From the NCBI GenBank assembly GCA_019400425.1, contig JAFREE010000037.1:1-64000 (forward strand): DNA of 64,000 nt. The letters are read 5' to 3'. The notes under the pieces were generated by a model. It was not told the DNA's origin and did no database searches. It worked only from the letters and a program-made list of their open reading frames with translations. The translations under genes were made by a program, and so were the position numbers. This DNA comes from Hymenochaete sp. R1. Lineage: Eukaryota > Basidiomycota > Agaricomycetes > Hymenochaetales > Hymenochaetaceae. This document shows positions 35,336-45,611 of this stretch, one piece after another (positions within the stretch are counted from its first letter, which is position 1; each line of letters begins with the position of its first letter).

Positions 35336-37664
35336 ATGAGCAGAGTGTCGCAACTCATGAAGATCATTCCTTCAGAGGAAATTGTGAAGCACAACAATCG
35401 CGAGAGCTGTTGGATCATTGTCCATGGTCCGCCCGTTCACCTGTTGGGCATTCACGATCTCTGTTCTAACACCTCCTTGTAGGCAAAGTGTACGATGTGA
35501 CTGAGTTCTTAGATGGTGTGTTGACCTCTCTTGCCTTGCGTTGATACCTCTGAACTCAGCCGACGATTAGACCATCCTGGTGTGTAAATGTTAGCGAGCT
35601 GGTTCGAAGATTGGTAGTGCTCATTAGAGCCACTGCCAGGCGGAAGCAGGATCATTCTGAAGTATGCTGGGAAGGATGCAACGTAAGATGGTTGTTATTT
35701 ATCTCATTCGTAGTATTCCAGGAACTGAACAAAACCCACAGCAAGGAGTACGACCCTATACACCCTCCTGACGCCATTACGACCCATTTACCACTGGAGA
35801 AACAGTGCGTCGAGCTTCGTTCAGCTTTTTATAATGAACGATCAGCTCAACGCCCTTGTAGCCTCGGTGCCGTGGATCTATCATCATCTAATGTCGTAGA
35901 AGAAGAGAGTGAAGAGGAAAAGAGGCACAAAGAACTTCTGGCCTCTGTACCACCTATATCTTCCATCCTCAACTTGCACGACTTTGAGTCAATTGCCCGA
36001 AGGGTATTGCAACCCAAAGCTTGGGCATATTACAGCAGCGCTGCAGATGACGAAATTACGCTCAGAGAAAACAGAGGTGCTTACCTTCGGTACGTGAAAT
36101 TTAGTAGTATAATGCACCAATGATCTTTAGGTAATACCAACATTAACGACTTTACCGTAGAATATGGTTCCGACCTCAAATTCTCGTCGACGTGGAGAGG
36201 GTTGACTTCTCGACGACTATTCTCGGTAACCGGTCAAGCATGCCAATTTATATTGTAAGCTTACATTGCCAATGTGAGTCGGTATGGGCACCTAAAATCG
36301 TTGCTTTTGCAGACTGCGACGGCCTTGGGCAAACTAGGACACCCGGACGGCGAGCTCAACCTTACGCGCGGCTCTGCGAAACACAACATTATCCAAATGG
36401 CATGTTACATGGCGTCAAGGGTCCCTGAAAGATATTTTTGACCCGTCTTTTGTAGATTCCCACTCTCGCTTCGTGTTCCTTTGACCAGATTATGGATGCA
36501 GCAGCCCCGAGCCAAGTTCAGTTCATGCAGCTTTATGTCAACAAGGATCGCAAGGTGACTGAACGTATCGTCCGTCATGCGGAGGAACGAGGAGTCAAAG
36601 GCTTGTTTGTAACCGTTGATGCACCCCAGCTGGGCAGACGAGAGAAGGTATGGATCACTCGTGGTACCTCCTTCAAATCCTTATGCTATATCGTAGGATA
36701 TGCGTATGAAATTCGAAGATGACGGTGCCAGCGTTCAACAAGGCGATGCTTCTGTTGACAGAAATCAAGGAGCTGCTAGGGCCATAAGCGTGAGTGCTCA
36801 ACAACATTTTCGAAGTGAATCCTGAGCTCCAAATAGTCATTTATCGACCCATCTTTGAGCTGGAAAGACGTTCCTTGGTTCAAGAACATAACTACGAGTA
36901 AGTGCGCGTGTGTTCAAATGTTCAGATAACTATTAAGCTTTTCGCTGCAGTGCCGATTATTCTCAAGGGCGTACAGCGCTGGGAGGATGCCCTGAAAGCA
37001 TATGATGCCGGTTGTGCGGGAGTAGTCCTTTCGAATCACGGTGGCCGTCAAATAGACACCGCTCCCTCGGGCATTGAGGTTCTCGTTTCAGTAGTGCGAG
37101 CATTCAAGGAAAAGCGCGGTATCACGTTCCCACTAGCGGATGGGCGGTTCCAGATTTTCGTGGATGGGGGTGTGCGGCGAGCCACAGATGTACTAAAAGC
37201 GATAGCTCTGGGAGCGACTGCCGGTTTGTGATATTGCGCTCTGAACCAATGCTTAACGTTAACCTTTCATTTAGTTGGTATTGGCCGTCCATTTCTTTAT
37301 GCATATTCAGCGTACGGAGTGGATGGTGTCGATAAAGCTCTGATGATATTGAAGGTATGGATATTATCCGTTATGATCTCTGTTCACGTCATGATATTTT
37401 GTTCAAAGGACGAGTTTGAGATGAATATGCGATTACTCGGCGCTCCAACTCTGGCACATGTGGGGCCAGATATGGTTGATGCACGCAACATACATCAGCA
37501 CATTGTCTCTGTGCCTAGCGACCGACTATATGATGCAAATTGTACGTTTTATTGTCATTCTTGAGCATAGGCGTACTAACCATCTCGTAGACGAGAGTAT
37601 GAAGAATGCAGAACTTGCTGAGGCCAAGAGAGGTGTCAAGAGTACCCAGCTTTCAAAGTTGTAG
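35336..37664 (+). CDS. CYB2: L-lactate dehydrogenase (cytochrome b2 type), copy 1
   Basis: Oxidises L-lactate to pyruvate, passing electrons from FMN through a b5-type heme to cytochrome c in the mitochondrial intermembrane space. 15 exons, 517 residues, phases consistent throughout. N-terminal cytochrome b5 domain: IVKHNNRESCWIIVHGKVYD and DHPGGSRIILKYAGKDATKEY (the first heme His is in HPGG). The FMN barrel follows: AWAYYSSAADDEITLREN, MPIYITATALGKLGHP, TVDAPQLGRREKDMRMKF, PIILKGVQRWEDA, VVLSNHGGRQIDTAPSG (catalytic His), IFVDGGVRRATDVLKAIALGA, RLLG. No clear mitochondrial presequence before the b5 domain. Exon 3 is only 9 nt (35571-35579) and encodes the heme His-Pro. Intron 36400-36455 has a GC donor (ATG|GCATGT). 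A second copy is at 57840-59604. Confidence 0.92.
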
Positions 37665-38666
37665 GACATAGCAGCTTAACACCCCCCCCCCCCCCGCGGG
37701 CGCTCGCGGGTTTTCTCGATTAAATGGATTGTACGGTACTTCAATATATTCTAGACATGAGCACTCGTGTTTGTCACATACAGGCAGCTATCCCTCGTCA
37801 ATACGCGCGTGTTCCGATTTTCCTAGGAAAAGGGTATATTGGAGCTAATGGAAGTTTTCAACCATGATATCTACGTCAACGGTAGCTCCCTAAATATTGC
37901 TACTCGAGGATTTCAGCCGACACGCAGGATTTGCTTGTGAACGGTGATACCTCCCAAATATCTCGAAGCCCTGCTACCCAAAAACATTCCACTTCCTTCG
38001 GACGAGAATGGTAATGTGCATTTGAGCGCTAAACGGGTCCGTAAAATTGACATAAGTGTGAGGAAAGTCCAACTCCTTCCAAGACGAACCCGAATAGAAA
38101 ACGTCAATTCATGGTTGAGGAAAGGCACCTACTGCGAGATTGATATTAAGTTAGAATGTCTCAATGCCCGAGTCGGAGGTGAGTTGATGAAGAGTCTGTA
38201 GTACTGGTGCTTCAAGTTCTGCATCTCGCAGTGAATCGATGTGCGCTACGTTGGAATTCTCGCAACCGCAATTCCACGAAATGAAGCTCACCGGAACAGC
38301 AGCAGGACTTTACCTGTTCCGGTGACAAGATATCCCATAACCATTATGTCAGATAGGAGTTCTACTGGGAGTTTCCGGCGTAGCACTTAGACGACTGTAT
38401 AACTAAATGTCAGATCGCATCTCGTCCCTTTAAAAGAAAGGCAGTTGTCGTAGAAGATAGCAGAAGAATCGAGTGAGTTATATCCCCCTAGTGTCTTTGG
38501 TCTTATATGTTTGCTGCTTCTTTGACCGCAGTCCAAGCAAAGGCGCTTAACTATTTAGAAATTCATGAGCAGGACATTTGGATCTGATACACGACAATCA
38601 GTCAATAGGAAAACGTCAAGGGTTTTCAAGTAAGAGCCTTGAGTTACACATGCAAGCAATATCAAC
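37665..38666. other. 1-kb intergenic region
   Basis: 3' flanks of two convergent genes. It holds a C14 run (37682-37695) leading into a CCCGCG/CGCGGG hairpin, a coding-like but isolated plus frame at 37944-38201 (no start ATG, not recognised), and a perfect 12-bp inverted repeat at 38288-38325. Confidence 0.4.
38288..38325. repeat. Perfect 12-bp inverted repeat
   Basis: TCACCGGAACAG (38288-38299) is repeated as its exact reverse complement at 38314-38325, with a 14-nt loop. It lies downstream of both flanking genes, so it could be an RNA hairpin in a 3' UTR or a protein-binding palindrome. Confidence 0.6.
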
Positions 38667-41236
38667 TTAGTAAAGGTACCGGAATCCACGTTTTTTCTCC
38701 AAAGCTTCCTCGAGCGTTATGCCTTCCAGCCTTGCTGCTTCTTCAATGCGCTCGCGTTTGGCACCCTTGATTGCTCCTAACTCATCCGCATCCAACCGCT
38801 TATTATCTCGTATCAAGATCCAGCGAATGACTTCACACAATTCGTCAAAATCAAAAATATTTACATATTTGCGTTACTTACCTAAGGAGAGGAGGGTACT
38901 GACGGCCAAAGCACCGATACCAATGAACATTGACTGATGGTAGTCTGGACCCCAAGAAGCTTTCCAAGCAAATGACCCCACACTTTTGCTTATTAGCACA
39001 TACAAGTCAAACACTCTAGGACGAAACGTACAGGTTCCCGAGATTCCCGACCCCGTTGACGACTCCAATGGCCGCCGCACGCTTAGTTGGTGGGCGTGGT
39101 ATTGCATTAGAAACCCAGACGAGAGTCAATGCAAATCCTTTGCGAGTTCAGAATGACCCTCAAAGGGAATCAAACAGTACCAATACCTGCATAACCCGAT
39201 GCCATTAAGAACAACGATACGTATCTCCCACCGATAGAAGCAGTGGAGACTCCGATGATGTAGCCGATCATAACTCCCCACCAAGGAGCCGCAACGTGAA
39301 AGAATCTTTCACCCGTTTTATCTGTGATATCTTTTAGTTAAAGAAAGTTTTGCAGTGTTGATCTCCGTACCAGCATGAAAGGCATTACCACAACAAACAA
39401 TGGTAGCGAATATCCAAGGTGGGCTGTGTTTCTCTGTGAGTTGAAGGAAACGAGGAGGATACGAGACTTTATAACTTACGCTGCTAAAAGCAGGGTAATG
39501 GTTGTGCTGAATCCAAGAGTAGCAGCCAACCTGATGCATTTGATAAGTATAGAATGTAGTTGATTTTACCCCTGTAATGCTCACGTGGGAAAGAAATTCA
39601 CAAAGCTCAAACCGAGCAATTGAAACGTGGTCATTATCGCAAAGATAGGCACTTTAATGTCTTTGCAGGCCATCTTCAAGCCCGTCCACATCCTAGAGGC
39701 CTTAAAAACAACCGCCGCAATCGACAACAGAATGCAATAGACTCACGAGTCTCCCGTACCATCCTGATCAGCTTCGCCAGCATCTTCAGCCAGCCTAGCC
39801 TGCGCAAGCCGACGTTCTGGTGGCGTCATCCATCGAGTGTTGTGTGGCTGGTAGAATATTGATGTGAGGATGTTACCCCTTTGAAGCAGACAGAAAACTC
39901 ACGTAATCAGGTAGGGCCCACCTTTTTGGAGAGCGCAAGTCATCATTACAAAGGCTCGACAGTCAATCTTCATTGACTTACATTGAGAGTAAACCTATCA
40001 CAATTGTAATAGACCCCTTATTCACACTTTAATTTGTGGATGACTACGAAAGTAATCCAGTCTTACCTCTATGAAGAAAAGCCTTGAATATTTCAGATGC
40101 GTAAAGTATTGGCAAGGATTGTATCTCTCTCACCATCTCCATCCGCGTATCCCTCTCTTCCCTTCCATTCCCGAAAGTATCCCAGCTGCCAGGAGCTACG
40201 ACGAAATGTCACCTTTCAGATCTACAGGCAACGAGAAGGTACTCACGCTACCGAAAGCATTGGAAATCAAGAGACCTCCGTAGAGTATCGCGGAACGGAA
40301 TGCCAGCTCCTGCGAGACAGTCCCGTCAATGAGAAAGAAGAAAAAATTGCAAGCACGTCAGCTCACTCTGCGAGTGTACCATCTCGATAAGAGATAGATT
40401 GTCCCGGGATAGAAAGCTGCTTCTGGGAGGCCGATAAAGAAACGGCACGCAACGATGCCGCTAAAATTTTGCGTCAACTAAAAATAAGTGAGATATTTAA
40501 AAACATTGCTGAGGTCGTGTAGAAACATACCCCGGTTAAGGCGCTAGTCAGGCCCCAAAGCATCACACATGATCCGATAAAAAAAGTCGGTCTAGAACAA
40601 ACAGATATAATTGTCTGTGTGCCTCTCATCCGTTCCCCACAAATACATACCTAGAGACCGAGTTTAGGAGCTGAAAAAAAGGGAAGATCAAATCAAGCCA
40701 TCGAACTAAGAAGGACTCCACACCGACCATGTTTGATGGTATTTGGGCGGGACAATAAGATGCATAAAGCACGGCGACCACGGCATCGTATTGAATATCT
40801 ACAGACCCATTGAGTCTCAGAAGATTGGGTCCGGGAATTGAAACAATCCGACTGACCAGATAGTCCCAGATCTTGTTCAAGGCCTTGGAGCCTCGCTGTG
40901 GTAATTGCTGTTCTCTGAGATACATCTATCAGACGAAACAGAGGAGCAGATAGCACACGGGACCAACATCGATGTAATTCATAAGATAGATCAATATCAC
41001 AGTAGGAAGACTGAAGACAGTGATGATTGAGTGTAAATCGCCCCAGAAGACAAAGGACATACTCACAATCTCATATCAAGCTTCCGGACTAAGCGCTTCT
41101 CATCCTTTGCGCGCCTATTACCATCGAGGATACTTGCATTTGATCCTCCGTCATCAATCACTTCCTTCGCGTCTTCAGAAGTGACAGGCGATTCATCAGT
41201 TGAGGCAACGTCCTTTTTATTCCTTTTGCTTTCCAT
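38667..41236 (-). CDS. MFS transporter, Dal5/allantoate permease type
   Basis: Plasma-membrane major-facilitator carrier for organic anions or vitamins (anion:cation symporter family). Start MESKRNKKDV at 41236, end GFRYLY at 38667, with more than 15 exons and many introns only about 45-60 nt. Followed in order: cytosolic N-terminus, KRLVRKLDMRL, LPTVILIYLMNYIDRTAITTARLQGLEQDLGLS (family signature split across exons), QYDAVVAVLYASYCPAQIPSNM, LNSVSRPTFFIGSCVMLWG, FSGIVACRFFIGLPEAAFYPG, LLSRWYTRRELAFRSAIL, LLAAGILSGMEG, GWRW, LPDY, and in the second half GYIIGVSTASI, FLMASGYAGFALTLVW and NLGNLTGS. A charged C-terminal tail follows. The spliced reading stays in frame at every junction I checked, so the gene looks intact. 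Substrate unknown. Confidence 0.82.
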
Positions 41237-41930
41237 TCTTGAGGAGGGTACTAGAAGTCAGAGCGGGCTAAGATCTGTCGTCCGGAGTAAGGTAGGAGCA
41301 AGGGGGGCCTCCCAGCATCCAGCATGGCGCCCTCCTCTGGGTTTTATATGCCAGTTTCAAATATACCTACACCAACGACTGATGCATGAATGGAATTCAT
41401 GTCTGCGACTCGGACCGCCAATGCTCCATTGAGTTCATTCGAACGTTCATTCCACACGCGGAATTTATACAAGGCGGGATAGAACATATCTTCCGAGGTA
41501 CTACTCTGTTGTTGTATCTTGTGACCTTTTTGGGCGTCGTTGTCGGAGAAAGGGTGCCAACAGAAATGCCCGTTTTGGGGAGAAACAGGAAGCGGCATGG
41601 GTCAGGCGAGACGCGCTTTCTCACGGTCTACCAACGCAGCGGAACTCTGTAAACGGCACAAATGCTCAGCAAGGGCCTACAGTTTAATTCCATGCTATGG
41701 TATCAAAGCCAAAAGGCTTGTGTACATGTATATTATATTACTTCCAAGAAGGGGTCATTGCAACGAGTAACTCTACGGTATGATGTGAGCGAAGTACGAC
41801 AGGACAAACGATCAGCTTATGTTCTTACAGCAGGTGAACGAAAGGTAGAATGACGAAAGACCAAGAGAAACAGCAGCCCAATAGCGAATGCAGTAAAAAC
41901 GTTTAAATAGACGGCGGATTAAAGACGGAA
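41237..41930. other. Intergenic
   Basis: Upstream region of the MFS gene and 3' flank of noxR. Several short frames are seen but none has motifs or splice partners. Confidence 0.4.
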
Positions 41931-43801
41931 CTATTTGTCCGTTACCCAAATTTCCAATTTTCCCTCTGGACGACCACGAGCTAGCTCACGAGCCGTCTCA
42001 ATCGCAAGCTCAAAATCAGAGTCGTCACAGAGTGAGACCTTGCCGCCATCTTCGTCTTTGAACTTGAGTCCGAGTGATTCAAATGCGCAGCCGAACTTTT
42101 GAGAGACGCGGGCACAAAACTCCTCCCAGGTCATCTCCGGTACCATCGTCATCCCACGAACATCGTCCTGATAGTGGAGCTTGACGCGAACCTTGGTCAT
42201 CTCAAACACCTCTTCGTAACCACCGCTTACGTAACCTTCTTCTTCTTCTTCATAAGAGCTCATGACTTTCCCGCGGGAGCTACCACCTCCTATAGTACGT
42301 CTCGTCGGTTTGCGGCGTATACTGCCTACAGACGAATAACTACCGAAAGCGGACGGGGCGCGCGAAGGGGGTACGCGCGGCGGGGGATTACTTGGACTCG
42401 CATTCGTACGCGCCCATGCTGCGACGCGACCTGTATTTGAGCCTGGGCCTGAAGGCACCGGTGGGGGCTCTTCATAATTTCCGATGTAATCATCGTAAAT
42501 TTCGGTTAGGCGCGCAGGTTCTCGTTTCTCTGGGGGAGTCGGAGGTCCTAGATTCCCACTTGGCGCCATCGGCTTCTGCGGCGACGATTTGCTACGGACG
42601 CTTAGGCCACGAATGGGAACGTTTGAAGGGGAAGTAGGAGACCGCTCGCGTTCAATGCCAGAGCCCGGGCCTATGCTTGAGCCAGTTGTCGGACGGACGG
42701 TTGTTGCACTTCTCTGGAGACCGGGACCCGGCGAGGAATTAATATTGCTTCGGTCAGCTGTCGCTACCACAGTCCTGGAGCGCATAAGGGTGTCCGGCCT
42801 AGTGTCATCTACTGTGACGCGAGGCGCGGGCACAGTTTGACTGCGGTTAAGACCAGGAGACGTTTCCGGTACGGGCGCGCCAGTCCCTGTGAATCCACGG
42901 TTCCTTCGCGACAGACCAGCGAAACCCGTATCCATTTCATCTTTATTATCAGTTGCGATAAGAACCTGATAGGAGTAGATGTAAGTAAAATTATGACAGA
43001 TTGTTGACGTTGGTCAAGGTTTACTGACAGCTTTTCCCATGTAGTCTTTCGCCTTTGCATTCTTAATTTTGTTCTCGGAAGGTCGATATAGAATGCCCAC
43101 GGGCTGGGTAGATTAGCTTCTGCAAAGACTTGTGGTCGAAATTACAGGCACTCACAATGCTAAAGACGGTGTAACCTTCGCCCTGGTCCGCAATCGCATC
43201 GTCAATCACGTTATGTTCATCCGTTGCCTTCTCCATCCTCGCGTCCTGCATATCTCGAAGACCCTGGTCTGCGTCTCCAAGATAAATTCGGGATAGTCCC
43301 CTATTGAAGAGAATCTCGGCGGAAAAGAGCTTAAATTTGAGCCCTAGTTGTTCATAGTTTATGGCCTGATTGCCTCGCAAATAGAGCAAAGCTTCGTCAA
43401 AGTCGCGAAGGGAGAGTTCATAGCGTCCAAGTAAGAAATTGGATACACCACATTGAAAATATCTGAAAAGAATGATGGATTACGTCAGCGACAAGCCATG
43501 ACAGCCGTTGTTGTTCAACTTGTTGGCACCAAGCAACGTCTCGACGAGCAAGTGGATTGACCATAGAACATGGACGGGACACTCACGCAACAGCAAGGTA
43601 TTGATCCAATCCGACGGCAGCCTGGAATTGCTCTACAGCTGCCTCATGTTCACCTAAGGTCGCATAGATGAGACCCATATTGGTCAATATCTTGGAGGAA
43701 TCAGCAATGCGAGAGAAGAAATCGAGTGCCTTCTCGAAATCCTCCTCATCGTATGCTTTGAGGGCCGACGACCACGTCTCGAGTTCGGCTTTGAGAGACA
43801 T
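41931..43801 (-). CDS. noxR: NADPH oxidase regulator NoxR (p67phox-like)
   Basis: Model complement(join(41931..42965,43029..43103,43156..43462,43587..43801)), 543 residues, phases consistent. The N-terminal TPR domain (about 1-170: WSSALKAYDEEDFEKALDFF, LTNMGLIYATLGEHEAAVEQ, YFQCGVSNFLLGRYELSLRD, LFNRGLSRIYLGDADQGL) binds Rac-GTP in this family. A helical segment follows (NAKAKDYMGKA, similar to the p67phox activation region), then a disordered Pro/Ser-rich stretch with polyproline (PPPVP, PPPRVPPSRAP). The C-terminal PB1 domain (about 455-543) runs from KVRVKLHYQDDVRGM to an acidic OPCA-like CDDSDFELAIETA. No SH3 domain, as usual in fungi. It activates Nox1/Nox2 for superoxide signalling in hyphal growth and fruiting. 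Confidence 0.92.
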
Positions 43802-44192
43802 GGGGGAGTGTGATGGGAGATGGCGAAAGACGTCTTGTACAAGTACAGCGTTGTTTCACTCCGGAGTAAAGACGATTGAATAAGGAAGCTCTTAGCTTCG
43901 CTGCGTGCCGGACGCGATTAAAACCGGGTGAAGTTGAATATTGTTGGGTGTTCCGTGAGGTGCTGTTTCCCGTGCCACCGAAGATGTAAGAAAGGAGTGG
44001 GATTTGAAGTGAAGGGGAGCGAAAGCACCAGGCTCAAAGGAAGGAAGAAGAAATGGAAGGAAAGAAAAAGTGGAAGTGGAAGAAGGCGAAGAGAAAGAAA
44101 GGCTCACGAAGAACACAGGTGCTCCTGGTTAGTTGTAACCGCAGTGGAGATAGTGATAGTTACATGACCTGGTTTCTATTATACGCCATAGA

Positions 44193-44825
44193 ATGTGCTC
44201 GGCTAGCAACGATGGCCTGCATCTGGTATCTGGTCTCCCTCTCTGCCTCCAGGCTCCGTTTCGACCGTCGTCAAGCACTCTCCTCAACACGCCTAGCTCT
44301 GGCAGCTCGCCTTCCCGGCGCTCACCGTGGCTATGTATGCCAACACATCACATTTGGAATGTCTCTGACTTTGCTTTTCCACTTTTCTGTCCCATGTCTT
44401 CGAAGGCCGCCTTTATCTACTGTGCTTTTGTTATGGCCGAAGAGCGGCTTTGCGGCTTGTTTTCTATTAATATTCTAAAGTCGGTTATTTTCCTGCCATT
44501 TGTTCATAAAGCTAATGTCCCCTTGGCACAAGCACCGGACCACGTTCTTCCGGTTTCTCACGAATATCCACGGTGGCTCTCACACGTAACCCCAGAGAAC
44601 GGTAACGAACTGATTCGCTCCTACCGATGGCGATGGAATTCATTTCATCGATGGTGGAGATGGCCGACGGACTGCGCCTTGGTGCATTCAGTGCATTCTC
44701 ATGATTATGGTGTCAATGGGCTTCAGCTTTCTCACAATCCGAGACGTGTCGGCCGCCCCAGCAGCGGCTCGCCTCGTACTCCGCTCCGCCCAAGCTATGC
44801 TACGTATATCCAGCAGCGCGAGTAA
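44193..44825 (+). CDS. Hypothetical protein, doubtful
   Basis: A 210-residue unspliced frame starting MCSASNDGLHLVSGLPLC. It is Ser/Pro-rich and basic near residues 25-50 (SGSSPSRRSPW) and ends SPRTPLRPSYATYIQQRE. A Trp/Arg-rich patch (RYRWRW-type) lies near residue 150. A second frame over the same region is also open and hydrophobic, and a GTATGC donor suggests possible splicing. No family recognised. It lies 390 bp from the noxR start, in head-to-head orientation. Confidence 0.3.
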   Translation: MCSASNDGLHLVSGLPLCLQAPFRPSSSTLLNTPSSGSSPSRRSPWLCMPTHHIWNVSDFAFPLFCPMSSKAAFIYCAFVMAEERLCGLFSINILKSVIFLPFVHKANVPLAQAPDHVLPVSHEYPRWLSHVTPENGNELIRSYRWRWNSFHRWWRWPTDCALVHSVHSHDYGVNGLQLSHNPRRVGRPSSGSPRTPLRPSYATYIQQRE

Positions 44826-45124
44826 GACGACGTAGTCGGCCTTCCGAGATTGAGTCGATCTATTTACCCACGGTATTCATCCAAGGTTGTGGTTTCTTTT
44901 TATTTATTTATTATCACATTCGTCTCTTATTCCCTCGATCTCGCCCGTCATCAGCGACAGTTGTCGCCAATCTCGGCGAATTCTCCCGCTCATTAACAGG
45001 TGTGAGAGTTAACATGCTTTCGGAACCTCAAAAGCCTATCCTGAGATGAATTCCAATAAATACGCACGGTGATTGTTTGCTGACGAACTTACGGATGAAG
45101 AATATTAATGTCAGAATTTTTAAG
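44826..45124. other. Intergenic, AT-rich
   Basis: Flank of the MITE-like element. Contains a TTTATTTATTTATTA stretch; no coding signal. Confidence 0.35.
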
Positions 45125-45404
45125 AAGACTAAGCTAACACAGCAGGCATAGTCGAATCATTTGGCTGAACATATTCATCAAAAAGCGTGAAACATATGCA
45201 TTATATGTTTTGGGGTTTTTTTGTGTCAATAAATCTGAAAATATATCCTTACTTTGGCAGGGGGATTAGAATATATTTTCGAATATTAATGACCTTGAAA
45301 CCCCCAAAACATATAATGAATATATCTCACACTTTTTGATGAATATGTTTGGTCAAATAATTCGACTACGCCTGCTGTGTAAGCTAGTACTAGTACTAGT
45401 CTTT
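45125..45404. mobile_element. MITE-like inverted-repeat element
   Basis: Two arms of about 115 bp face each other with a short unique centre: left about 45125-45245, right about 45265-45404. The outer ends read AAGACTAAGCTAACACAGCA and, reverse-complemented, an AAGACTAG...CTTACACAGCAGG counterpart. The shared inner block CATATTCATCAAAAAG is identical in both arms and many other positions are diverged. The right arm is interrupted near its end by a TACTAG microsatellite (about 45385-45400). AT-rich, no open frame, about 280 bp: the properties of a non-autonomous DNA-transposon relic or a foldback element. I could not define a target-site duplication. Confidence 0.7.
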
Positions 45405-45611
45405 TTTAGTAGTACTAGTTATAAGCGCGGATTCAGATTCTCCGATAGGTCACGTGGTAAATTGTGGCTCTTCCGCTGCCCTTCCGCTACCGGTACCTTT
45501 GACGACGACAAAGCTTTTCGACGAACATGATGCCGCCACATCGTTCGTTCGCTATCTACTCCGAATTCTTCAAAGGCTCCCGAACAATCTTAACCCCATC
45601 TCACTTTGGCC

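Noticed and set aside
37944..38201. 85-residue coding-like frame
   Set aside because: Starts with a GTG, has no upstream exon with an ATG in phase and no recognised family; could be a relic but support is too thin.
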